DNA of 64,000 nt from assembly GCA_000231825.2 (NCBI GenBank), contig JH720306.1, positions 477,784 through 541,783 of the forward strand, written 5' to 3'. This DNA is from Tetrahymena elliotti 4EA. Lineage: Eukaryota > Ciliophora > Oligohymenophorea > Hymenostomatida > Tetrahymenidae. Both the position numbers and the translations under genes were made by a program. Positions within the stretch are counted from its first letter, which is position 1, and each line of letters starts with the position of its first letter. Of the stretch, positions 13,586-25,548 are shown in pieces. The notes under the pieces are model-generated. The model was not told the DNA's origin. It saw nothing but the letters and a program-made list of their open reading frames with translations, and did not search any database.

Positions 13586-14477
13586 AGCTTTCTTAATTAT
13601 TACAAATTTCATTCAATAATTACAAAAATTAATTTAAATTTATTAATTAATTTTATCTAAAAATCTTGTTTACTCTAACATAAATTGATACGACATCATT
13701 TCAGTTTTTTCAAAATAAAAAATTTTTGTTATTCATTGCATTATTTAATGAAAATTATTATTTAAAGTTAAAAAATAATTTTTAATATTTATTTTACTCT
13801 CTAAATTCATTAAATAGCTTTTTTTCTTGCTTTTGACAAATCTCTTTCTTAATATTTTAAAAATATTACATGGATTTAGGAAATTTCAAATAACTTTTGT
13901 TATTAAATAGAGATTTGTTTGTAAATTTAGAGAAATCAAATTTAAATAATACATTGGTTATTGATTTAAAGATGAAATTATTTATTTATTAAAATTTGTA
14001 ACCAAATTTCTTCTCAATATTTCAAAATATGCATTAAAATTTTTATTTGATGAATTAAACTAAAAAAATTTATTTAATTTGGTTCACAAGTTAGCATATT
14101 AAAAAACCTTAAGACCCCAAAGATGTTTCTCCCATTTTATTTGTAAGTTTCTAAATATCAAAATAAAAAATGAAACAACTTTTAGAAAGATTGATATTGC
14201 AATTGAAATTATCAATTCAGAAACTATTTGAGTTTGATTATATAATATAATATTATCTAATAATAAAAAATATAAATAAGGATAAGTGGGAGGATGAATA
14301 ATGAACGAATGGAATAATACAATATAAAATATATTTATATTTCATAACTATTAATTTATATATTTTAATATAATAGAGAAAGTAGAAGATATAAAACTTG
14401 ATAATAAATCAGCCAATATATCTTTTTAAATTTGTAATCTTTAATAAACAAAAATATTTATTCTACTTTATTTTTAA

Positions 14478-15215
14478 TCAAATTTGATCTAAGAAATCAT
14501 AAGCTTATCTCCAATAAACTAATTTGCACTTAAAGGGTTCAGAGTTGGGGTTATTAAAGTAATTATTAATTCTTTTTTCAAGGGCAAATCCAGATCTGCA
14601 ATAACCAGTAGAGTTGGAATCCTTGAGATGGAACATAGGACAGAAATCATTAGAACCATCACCAAAGTAATGAATGTTTTCATATTTACCAGGGTACTTG
14701 GCAAGATGTTCATGAATAATTTTGCTCTTACACATATTAGGAGTACCAGTGCAGAAGGTGCAGTCATGGGATTCATAGAAACGCTTAACAATAAGTTAAT
14801 CATTTTCAATAATGCAAGGATTAGTGTATATGGCAGTGAATAAGTGGGCAATTTCATTCTTTTCAACAATCCACTTGATGAAGTTAGAGTTAGCATCGCT
14901 TACTATAATGATGTCGCTACCTTTGGATTTGATTTTTTCTAATAACTATTTCATACCACAAATTAAATGGCACTTTTCAAGTTCTACTTTAAGTTGTTCA
15001 CTAGTGACTCCAACCTTTTATTTGATATATGTCAATACTTTATTCATAAAAGCTGTCCATTAATTTTCATCTTCTACATCAGCTAATTCCTTGGGGAGCT
15101 TTCCATTTTCAAAGAGATTGTAAAAACAAGTATCGCTATTTTCTTCGATGATGGTGTAGTCAAAGTCGAAGACATATAAATCGCACTAGTTACCAGTATT
15201 TTCAGTGAAGCTCAT
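14478..15215 (-). CDS. PHOSPHO1/PHOSPHO2-type HAD phosphatase
   Basis: Single exon of 245 residues, ATG at 15215 and TGA at 14480-14478. HAD superfamily landmarks: motif I VFDFDYTIIEENSD with nucleophile Asp17 and acid/base Asp19; motif II IIIVSDANS; a Lys in the SKIIHEHL segment; and motif IV HYFGDGSNDFCP, whose GDGxND-x-CP pattern is typical of the PHOSPHO family. Family members hydrolyse phosphocholine/phosphoethanolamine (PHOSPHO1) or pyridoxal phosphate (PHOSPHO2); sequence alone does not decide which. The length is as expected, all catalytic residues are present and no signal peptide is visible, so it is probably cytosolic. Several overlapping frames on both strands here are only its shadows. 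Confidence 0.92.
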
Positions 15216-18200
15216 TTTCTTTATTGTTTGTTAATGGGTGTTTCCTTATTTTTTTTATATATTGATTATGAAAAATCAATGCTTTTTTTTAATTTAGTTT
15301 TTGTTTAATAAATTTTTTTTATTAACTTGGATTGTAATAAATTTGACTGATTCATTTATTAAGTGAATTTAAAAGGTGAGTGCATCAAAATCTTAAGAAT
15401 ATCATTAATACAATTAGACGTCATAAATTAGTTCCTGACAAATTAAACCTATAAATTACATTCAATTGCATATGAGAAACCAGAATTATTTGGTTTTCAG
15501 AAAAGCATATTTATTTTTTCTAATGTATTCTGAATTAATAAATAAATAATTAAGTAATGACAAAAAGAGTACTCACCACCGAAACTCTTTAACTATTTCT
15601 ACTTATAATTAGAGTGTAATTGAAACTTATTGTGTTGTTTATACACTAACTCCAAGTCATATAAGCCTAATAATGCCCAAATAAAGCGATTATTGTTATT
15701 TTCTAATCATTTTTGTTGAAGTGAAACTTTCCATTTTGTGATTTTTGTTTAGTAATATTATGATGAAATTAGTTTTTTCTTTACGTAATACCTTATTAAA
15801 GCAAATGACACATACACAGAAAATTTCCTTGAATATTTAAATTAAGTTACTTAACTTTAGGTAATGTTCTATGAATCCATTGTTTAAACATATTCTCTAG
15901 CATAACAAACACCAAAATATATTTTTTTCCACTTAGAGTTAATTTCTAAAATAAGTTAGAATGAATAACAAACTGAATTTACACTTTTTTAAAAAATAGA
16001 CAAAATTATATTCATCTGCAAAATCAAATAATTTGTCTTTTTCACAGTCAACGTTACAAGTCAAAGGTACAGTAATTTCTTATCTCAATAAATGTACTAA
16101 TCTACTTGATAATTTTTAATATACCATGCGAAATATTATAAATACTTTTATTATCTTTTTAAATTTTTTAATAAATTAATTTTCTTTTTTTTTAAATGCA
16201 TTTTCTTTTCACTAAATTATATTCTTGTTACTAAAAAATAGAAAATTCAAACCAGTCAATTAAAAAGTATATCAGAGAGAGTACCCTCACTTATCATCTT
16301 TTGGTCCATTGAAAGAAAAAAGTTAAGCTTAAGATCATTAAATAACAGTAAAGTATTTAAATTCAACCATCAACATGATCTTTTTAAACATTTAAAATAT
16401 TTTGAACACCTTTACCAAAGCAAATATAATCCTAGAGTAAATATAAATACAATTTAAAGTTAATAAATTAGTAACTAATATCAGATTTTAATAAAACTCC
16501 AAGAAAATTTATAATTTAATATATAAAAATTTCTATTTGATGCTATTTACTTCTTTACTTTTAAATTCGTACTATTTATTTAAAAAAATAAAAAATTTAC
16601 TTATTATAATATTTCATAGCAGTCTGCGATATTTTCAATTATAAATATTTAGTCTTTCAATATTTAAATAATTTCTGTCTAAGTTGATATCATCTATTAT
16701 TAAAAATTAATATAGAAAAGATAATTTATACCTTGTAATATTAATTCGAAAGAAAAACCTTTTCGAATTAGAAATAGTTAACCTTGAGAATATTAATCAA
16801 TTATTCCTTACTCTTAAATTTAAATAAATGCTCCATTTAAATATGAAGAAAGTTGATAGATAAAAAAACCCAAATATTAAAAATAAGACATTAAAATAAT
16901 AGAAAAATTATATATTTAAATATAGACAGCTTCTAGTAGTAAATAAAAATTTTCTGCAATCGATTATTATTTAAATTATGAAATGAATTCTTTAATAATA
17001 GTATAAAGAACAACAATAACTCCTTCTTAAAAAAAGAATAGTTATGAATTAAAAACTTATAATCTGTTTTAAAATAATTTAATAAATTAATCAATTTTAA
17101 AAACTAATTAAACTTACTTATTAATAAGTTATTATAGAATTTTTTTAATCAAATCAAATTAAATTTGTTTATTTATCAAAAAATTAGCTGATGAAAAAGT
17201 CTTTTTTTATATTGATAAATAATATTTTTATGTTAAATTAAAAAGAAATGCTACTTTGATCATCATCGCTTTATTGCTATTTTTCTATTTTGGACAATGT
17301 TTCAAAAGCATGGATCTTTTTTTTAGACATTCTTAAAAAAATAACTGTTTCTATTAATGATTTAACATAATTTACATATTTAGAAAAATTTTTAGATAAT
17401 TAATTAGTGATCAAAAAGCAGTTCTTAAACCAATAATGAATTAATTTCATGGAAAAACGTTTAAAAAATAAATTTTTCTGCTTTTTATCTGAAAAATACA
17501 AAAATTGGATTAAAAATTTAATAGAACCATAGTGCTATTTAAAAATTAATTAATATGAACAATAGTGTTATTAAAATTAAAATTTCAGATATTTTTCTTT
17601 AAAATAAAAAATAAAACTAATTACAAATTTAAAAAAAAACAATTATTTAAAAAGTTTAAATTTCTTAAATTAATGAAGAAAATAATTCAAATAATTTTAT
17701 TAGATGTCAAATGGATTTAAAAGTAATATTTATATTATTAATTTTTAAAAGCTGCTATTAAATCTCTTAGAAGAATTTATTAAAAAATCTGTTAATTTTG
17801 TTCCCTTTTAAAAAATTTTAATGGAATAATAGTAGAAATTATTTTAAGATGATTCTCAAAAAACTTAATAAAATTAAGTATTTTAAATATTTTTGAAATA
17901 ATTCTTTTAGTATTATAAATAATTGAGAACAAAAAGATAAATTTAATTCTAGACTCTTAAAGAATTAAGAATAAATTTCATTTGTTTAGTTTATGTAAGA
18001 ACAATTTTTGTGTAATAAATTATTTATAATCATAAAAATTATTGAAAAGAATATTTAAATGATTTCAATCAAATTCAGCATAAAAATATTTCTGAAAAAA
18101 AAATTTCAAATAACTATTGAAAGAAATATTAAAAAATTCCATTAACTTTTTTAAATCTAGTTTTTTAGTGATCATTACAAGAATTACTGTCAAAGAACTT

Positions 18201-19141
18201 TAATTAAATCAGATCTAATAAGAATAAAGATTCAAATAAAAGAATATGAATATTTTTATTTCTTATTTATAAATGTTGCTGTAATGTAGTAATTTTATCA
18301 ATCAATCAAAAATTTTAAATATAAATATAAAAGTGTAAATTTTAATTAAAAAATGAAAATAATCTCTTTGTAAAACATTGTAATATAATTGGTGATGGTA
18401 TTTTGTATATTAAATTTTTCATATTTGATAAGAATATTGAGTATTTAATATACAGAGAAATTCGATCATTCTGAATCAATTTTAAATCTAAAATTAAGAA
18501 AAAAAATTTATTAATTAATAATTCAGAAAAAATACCTTGTTAAATAAAAATATTTAGAAACAAAGTAGAACATTTTTGTTTTTTTATTTCAAAATTTTTA
18601 AAATTACAAAATTTTCTGAAATGATTTTAAAAATTTGAGTATATTTTTTGAACAAACTGATTTTTAATCTACATAATATTAAACAATTAGTTATTCTTTT
18701 TATATTTTATTTAACTTAGTTTAAATTAATGCAAATCATAAAATGTAAATACAGTAATGCTTTTCTCATAAACATATTTTCTTAATAATTTAAGTTTCAG
18801 TTATAAAAAAAGGATGAATATCACTTGGGTTTTTCTATAAATTGCTAATTTTATCTTCAAATTGCTAAATAGTATGCATGAAAAGCTTCTTTATTATTAG
18901 AGTTGGTTGAAATTGTTTGTAATTATTCCTTTACAAATTAATTAATTTGATTACTTTTATTTACTCTATTCATGTGCTCATTCTAATTTTTAGGATTTTA
19001 CTGTACATTTATCAAATAATTGAATGATTATAATAAAATAATAACAAAATATTTATTAATGAACACATAAGTCTTTCTAAAAAGCAATAGACAGTCAATT
19101 AAAAAATTGATTTAATAATAAAATTTTTGATTTAATTATAA
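15216..19141. other. 3.9-kb gene desert
   Basis: It lies between two divergently transcribed genes, so it should contain both promoters. No frame of useful length carries recognisable sequence on either strand. A short imperfect inverted repeat occurs near 16742-16770. The part 15380-16100 is a little less AT-rich than the rest, but I see no motif in it. Confidence 0.5.
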
Positions 19142-22100
19142 ATGTAAAGAAAGACTTAAAGAATAGGTATCCTGATATTTTTGTTTGCCAAAATAGTTAT
19201 AGGGATATGGGATTTAGTAACTGATATTATATATGTTTGGAAAGCATAATTTTAGTTAGAATATGTGAGGTACTTGATGATTTTTTTTATAGTGATTACG
19301 CCATTCATCATGTTAATAACATGGAGTGTGACTCTAGGTAAAATCAAATTAGATAGAAGAAAAGATATAGAAAAAGAGAGAAGAATACAAGAATAATACT
19401 TAGCTAATTCAGAAAGTATAATCTAGTTTCTATATAGATTCACAAAGGTTAGTTTGTAAGAAAATTACTTAATTTTGAGATAATCTTTAAATCAAGTTTT
19501 TGTTGCATTTATCATAACTCTACTTTAAACACTAAAAGTTTTTCCTTTCTTTCTTATTGCATATACTTTCAAAAAGTTTGAAGTCGTTATTACTCCTGAG
19601 TTATTGAAATATGCAGCTTAATAAACATCATTTTACAAGAATTTACTGAGATAAGAATAGTAAGAGAGCGATTCGACTGAAGATTAAGGTATTTATTTCA
19701 TTTTTGCTATTTCGTTATTTGTGGATAAATATGATTACTTTATAGAAAATAGAACAGTGGCTTTTAATAATTAACAATCAATACAGTCTTAAAACGAAAA
19801 CATAAATTAAATTTTGGAAGTTAACATTAAGCCTACTTTCTTACAAATAGCAGAAGTAAATTAATATTTGCAAATATTTCAATATAATTTTATAAAATTC
19901 TACCAAATTAATTACTTGTATTCTAACAGAATTTTATTACATTTTTAGGATAGGACAATGAAAAAGCTAATCGAAATTAATGAAATATTCTTTTCTATCT
20001 TTGAGGCAATGCCCATGGCAGTATTGCAGTTTATCAATAATTGCATGCTAAATTGTATGCTTTAGTTACAATATTATTTTTTAATTTATTTTTCTATTTT
20101 GTTGTAAAAGAATGGACAAAAAGCAATGGAAGCTTAAATTGGTTTTTCATACTTTCATTTGTTAGCAGTGTGGGTAGCGTATTTTATAATATCTTTATAT
20201 TATCTCATTGGATGTTTGATAGTGAAATTAGATCATTTTTTGATCTGCTAACTTGCATGATGGATTCTCAAAAAGGAAGAAAAGAAGAAAAAGTTTAAAA
20301 GGTTTTTTCTTTTTTTGATATACCTCAAAAAGTACTCATAATAAATCAATCTTAGCTTTAAAAAATGGGGTAGCTTAAACCAGATAGATTTCAGAGAATA
20401 AAGTAGCTGCACATTCACCTACCAAAAAATAAAAATTCATTTAATATAATCTTAACTGACATGCATACGATACTTCGTAATTTGATCCATTAAAAAATAA
20501 AATTGAATTGTTTCAGTCTTAATTTAAGTGAGTGTAATATGACGAATGAAGAAAGATTTTAATTAAGCCAGTAAGTAAGAAAGATCAAAGCAGAATCAAA
20601 ATATTTAAATTTGAAATAAACACCTGGTGATACTTAGTAATCATTTTGTGACAGCATTATAGAAAGAGTATTAAATATGAACATAAATTCAAATTTCTTT
20701 TATTTTGCTGAAGATTTTACATTATACAGAGTGTGTAAACTAAATAAAATGAATGAGATATATAATTTTTTAAATGCAAATAAAATAAAGACATTAAGAT
20801 TAGATGATACTATTACCAATAATAAATTTTATGTAAACATATAAGAAGAATAATTGTACTCAAATGAATGTCTTAAAAATTTACTAGTAGAAAAAGAGGA
20901 AAGTGTAATTTAACTTTAGATAAAACTTCATAGCTTCACTTATAATTATAATTTTATAGAGGGATATCAATTGTTATTTCCTCTCTATTTAGATTCATTT
21001 TTTTATTTGTAAATAAACTCTCCAGAATCAATGAATTTTTAATAATCCACTAATATTTTGATAAATAATTTGAAATAAAGTAGCTATTAAAATGGTATTG
21101 TTATTCATGCTAACTTTTAATACAATTAATCTGCATCTTTGCTTGATGTTTTAAAATACTTTATGTCTCTTTACAAGCTAGAGCAGAATTAAGAAACTTA
21201 AATTATTTAAGTTGAAGAAGAAATAGGTTCTAAAAATTTTATTGATTAAGAGGACTTAGAATTAATCAGTCCTTTCAACTAAGAAAATGATATGGTTGTT
21301 TTAGAGTTTAATTAAAGCATTAATAATTAGTTTTAGCCTAACCAAAGTGTAAATAATTAGATTTAGCCTAATCAAAGCATTAATAATTAGGTTTAACCTC
21401 AAAAACCAAGTGTCCTTTAGAGTATGATGATAAAAGAAGATACATCAAATCCGATTGGAATGAATAATTTGAATAATTAGATACTTTTTTAAATCATTAA
21501 AATTGATGACTGTATCCTCATTGGGAGTTCCAAAGCACTTTTTCATGAAGATTAATTTTTAAATTACTTAATTAGTGAAGAGGGCAATTATAGCTGTTTG
21601 TTTATATTTTTAGATTTTGAAATATCTCAAGAGTTTTTACTTAAGCTACAAGCATAGCTTTTAGAGTATTTTAAATAAATGAATAATTTAAGGCATCTCC
21701 ATATGATAATAGGAGAGAGTGGATCATTTTATATTGATTTGCAACTCCATTTCACTTTTATTGAAAACGTGCTTATATTTTAAAATGAATTATTTTAGTT
21801 TAAATTCACTAAAACAGAAAAAGATTCTCTAATAACTACATAATAAACTCAACTTTATACATATGTAGATTTAGTTTCTGAAGACTTTAATAAGCAGCTA
21901 TAATTAATTAGCAATAATGAGTATGCTTAACAAGTCCTTATGAATGCAAGAAAAGGATTGGATATTAATAAAAACTTAATATAAAAAGACCTATAAAATA
22001 TTTTATCATAAAACAATCTTGATTTAGAATAAATTGATAATAAATTTTAAACTTGTTCATACTCATTTAATTCCAAGGAAATTTGTCTCCCTTTGCAATT

Positions 22101-23541
22101 ACCTCCTTTGAGCTAGAAATTACTTCCATAATCATTAAAACAAATGAATAAAATTTAAAATATTAGCATTTATGATAATATAGGGATTGATATTTAAGAA
22201 TTCATACATTAAAATAGCCTGACTATTTAGTCCTTAAAGGTGTTGAACTCTAAAATAGAAAAATGCAATTGTGGATTAAAACATCAAAGTAAAAATTAAA
22301 ATGATCAAAAGAATTCATGTTCAAGCTATTAAAACATGATGATTCTTGATAAAATCATTTACAGAATAAATACAATCTAGATTATTGATATACAAATGCT
22401 TAAAGACTTAAAATACCTCAATATAACCTAGTCATAAATGTATTTATCTTCTGATTACTAACACTTTGTAAGCTGTTTGTAGAATTTGAATAATAAACTA
22501 CAAGTAGTTAAGCTGAGCTTTTAAAGCTGCAACATTTGGTTTAATAACACTATAACTGAATTTATATGTAATAGTTTTATATTATAAACATTTTAGATAA
22601 ATGCAGTTGACAGCTATAATTTAATAGGATTAGATTGCATTTTGAAAGGACTATCTTTTAATTTCTTAGTGTCTAATATTGGGATTAAAATTAATAGTAA
22701 TTAAATTACTCAAAAAGATATGGATTTAATAGAAGAGATTCTATAAAAAAGAAGAAATAAGGGAAGTCTAAAATCATTTAAATTTTCAATTAAAAAATCA
22801 ATGAAAGACAACAAAACTATTCAATCAAATGTGAAAGAACTATTAGTTTTCTACAATAAAATGATGGCTCATCTAATTTAAATACCGAATATAAATAAAA
22901 TAAATCTTTGTTTTAAAAATTTCAATGCAATTATTAATTACGCTGATCTACCTAATTTAGGCCTTTTACTTTTCCAAAAACCTTACAAAAAGATGAAGAT
23001 TAATATTAATGGAAATATAAACTAATATACTATAATAAGTTAGCAGCTTCTTTAATAAATTAACTCATAACAATAACAATTAGATAATACATAGTTCAAA
23101 AGTATTATTTTTAAATCAGACATGATTTGTAAGCAAATAATGAAAAACAACATTTTTAATGCTGTTTTTAGTTCCAGTGCTAACAAAAAAATACTTACTA
23201 TTCCTTATGACCTATTAGAGAATACAGTACAAGATTCCTTTATAATCAAAGGTTAACATATTTTTTTAAAAATTGAATCTGATTTAAACATGGATATGAT
23301 TTACAAAGTCAGCTTCGAAAATAATTTAAACCAGCTCATTTTAGATTTCTCAAAGAATATTTATTTATTATTTGATGATCTATAAAATTTATTAAATAAC
23401 CTCATACTATAAAATAAAAATTTAAAATATTTATGCATAAAAACGCCTAATTAGTTGCTTACATAAAGCCAATCTATTCAAATCAAATAATTATTTAAAA
23501 ATTTCTAACACTATTAACCAAAATAATTTATCTTAAACTGA
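19142..23541 (+). CDS. Large multi-pass membrane protein with long unrecognised C-terminal region; apparent frameshift
   Basis: ATG at 19142, TGA at 23539-23541, about 1,465 residues if read across one frame change. The first 300 residues (19142 to about 20040) run without an intron and hold hydrophobic segments such as IGILIFLFAKIVIGIW and YLMIFFIVITPFIMLITW, then the motif EAMPMAVLQFINN. From about 20041 the sensible frame continues in another register with two more membrane segments (ALVTILFFNLFFYFVV and WFFILSFVSSVGSVFYNIFIL) and a long Asn/Gln-rich soluble tail to the stop. One missing base near 20036-20041 would join them; no GT-AG intron I tried fixes it. The tail has stretches faintly like leucine-rich repeats (LNLSECNMTNEE) and a triple ten-residue repeat. 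The E-x-x-P-x-x-x-L-Q motif faintly recalls XK-related scramblases, a weak inference. Function unknown. Confidence 0.7.
21316..21402 (+). repeat. Coding 30-bp repeat (three copies)
   Basis: Within the soluble tail of the membrane protein, three successive 30-nt units at 21316, 21346 and 21376 encode S-(I/V)-N-N-Q-x-Q-P-(N)-Q. The copies differ at a few synonymous and third-position bases. It is probably a disordered linker. Confidence 0.85.
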
Positions 23542-25548
23542 TAATTATGCAAAATAATATTGATTAAAATATAAATAAATAATTAATCTTACTGAGTAAT
23601 AAAAACTAACAACGTAATTAATAATTTTTGCACATCTTTTATTTTTAAAATAAACAATAATTTTTTTCTTTGATCTTTTTGTATTCATAAAATATTTACT
23701 CAAATTCATAAATTTTATCATCCTAAACAATTTAACAATCTAATAATACCAGAGCATATAAATTTAATCATCTTCATAATGAAAAGTTTAATCTTTTATT
23801 TTGATAAAATATATGATTTTATGTTAAGTTGTATTTTATTAAAAATTAAATTATTATTAATGATTTGTGTTAAATTTATTTAAGTAGTTTCTGATTAAAA
23901 ACTCAAAAAATATTTTTAATTTTTAAGTTAAACTAACAGATTTTTTAATAGAATAAAGCTAAAACTTGTTATTTTACCATCCCCCTTATTTTAGATAATT
24001 TTAAAGTATTCTGATATAAATATAAAATAAATTACTTTAAAAACATAAATGAAGTTTAAAAAAAATATTGTGGTAAATTCTTTTTGATTTTTAAATTTAG
24101 TCAATTTATTCTAAAAAAATTAATTATATGAAAAATGAATGGAACAAATAAATGTTGTCTAATATTTAAGATCATATAATAATATTGATTACTTGAATTT
24201 ATTTGATTCCTTCCTTTATTTTTCAAATTTAAATTAATCAGATTCAGAATGAAGTAATTAACTATTCTCAATTATTTAGATTGGAAAAAGCTTGAAAACA
24301 TCTACCACAAATCTGTGACCTTAAAGATTCTTACTATGCATAGGAAATAAAGTAGACATGAATTTAAAGATTTTTAATTCATATCTTATGTCTTTAAATT
24401 GAGTTTGATTAACAATATTTTTAGCCATCTAAGAAACCTCTTTTAAATATCTAATAAAAGGAAAAATGATATTATAATATAAAATTGGATACTTATTTTT
24501 ATATATTTAATTAGAAAATTGATATATGCTAAAGATTAACTTTATTTATTTACATACATAATAATATTACATAAAGTCTTAACTATTTCTCTTTTTTAGA
24601 AATAGATAATTTTTTTTATTAATAGTGAGATTGATACAATGAAATGAAATATAATATATGTAGAAATACGAGTTCTGGCTCAAAATCCAAAATCCCAAAT
24701 TACCCTCAACATTTTCTCGACAACGAGAAAATGTTGAGGGTAATTTGGGATTTTGGATTTTGAGCCAGAACTCGTATTTCTACATATATAATATATATAT
24801 TTTAATTGCTTCGACAAAGATTCTAGGAAAAAGGTATTTTTCCTTTTGTATTGTGTGATGTTCAAAAAGAAAGAAAACTAGATTTTTTTCATGTTTTAAC
24901 CATTTTAGGAAAACTGCTTGAGGAAGAAAAAATTTTTATAAAAGTAAACTATTTCACAGATTCTAAACATTCTTATTGGTCATCCTACATTATTACACTA
25001 TGTACAGTTATCTCTTCTATGTGAGCAAGTTTTATATTAGTGTAAGTATTTGAGACATATATTTCTAACAATATTTATTTTTAAATTAAAAATAATTATG
25101 ACGTATTATTTTTAAATTGTAAGAATCTTAAACTATTAATTAACAATCAATCGATTTTATTTTTTATTAGCACTTTTTCAAAATGTTTTCTTTTTTATAG
25201 CTGGTCAATACTGTACTCAATTTATAGAAGAGTCTAAAATGTGATATCATATAAAAAATAAAATATACAAAACTAAAATCCATCCATGTATTAGTTATTT
25301 AAAAGGATTAAATATTTTACTCAGCTTTCTTCATATTAGTTTTAGTTTAAACTGTATAAGAAGTTATTAGCTTGGTCTAAAATTTTAATTTAAAATATAA
25401 GGTTTAATCTATCTGAAAACCAAGCTAAATACTAGTGAGATTAGACCCAACTCGCAAGAAATAATTAAAATATCTAAAAAATATTACCTTAAAAAGATAA
25501 ATAGTTAGATTAAAAAAGAATTATATAGTCCTAGATATCCATAAAAAA
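23542..25548. other. Intergenic containing a long foldback
   Basis: 2 kb between two rightward genes. Apart from the perfect inverted repeat at 24654-24789, listed separately, I see no gene. The last 200 bp are the presumed promoter of the giant GTPase-SecA gene and include a weak hairpin (AGCTTGGTC near 25370 with GAAAACCAAGCT near 25417). Confidence 0.5.
24654..24789. repeat. Perfect 66-bp inverted repeat (foldback) with 4-base loop
   Basis: Left arm 24654-24719 and right arm 24724-24789 are exact reverse complements, separated by ACAA; pairing resumes for a few bases beyond a single mismatch at each end. The arms are far less AT-rich than the flanks. They start TGTAGAAATACGAG and end CTCGTATTTCTACA, with TA on both outer sides, as a TA-targeting mobile element would leave. 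No transposase lies inside (only 4 bp between the arms). Candidates are a miniature foldback element, a hairpin RNA source, or an assembly/snap-back artefact. Confidence 0.9.

Larger units (their letters stand above)
12921..14477. other. Intergenic with a short tandem repeat and a possible structured RNA
   Basis: This stretch separates the CDKAL1 start from the phosphatase stop. Most is plain AT-rich DNA. Two things stand out and are listed separately: a 30-bp tandem repeat (13225-13297) and an island of more balanced composition (13345-13585). Confidence 0.5.

Noticed and set aside
14505..15063. Four overlapping ORFs on both strands
   Set aside because: All lie inside the PHOSPHO-type phosphatase; only the minus frame from 15215 has HAD motifs.
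20041..20090. 11-nt GTATGCTTTAG as a tiny intron repairing the frame change
   Set aside because: Other introns in this window are mostly about 50 nt or longer, and it would not restore the required frame.
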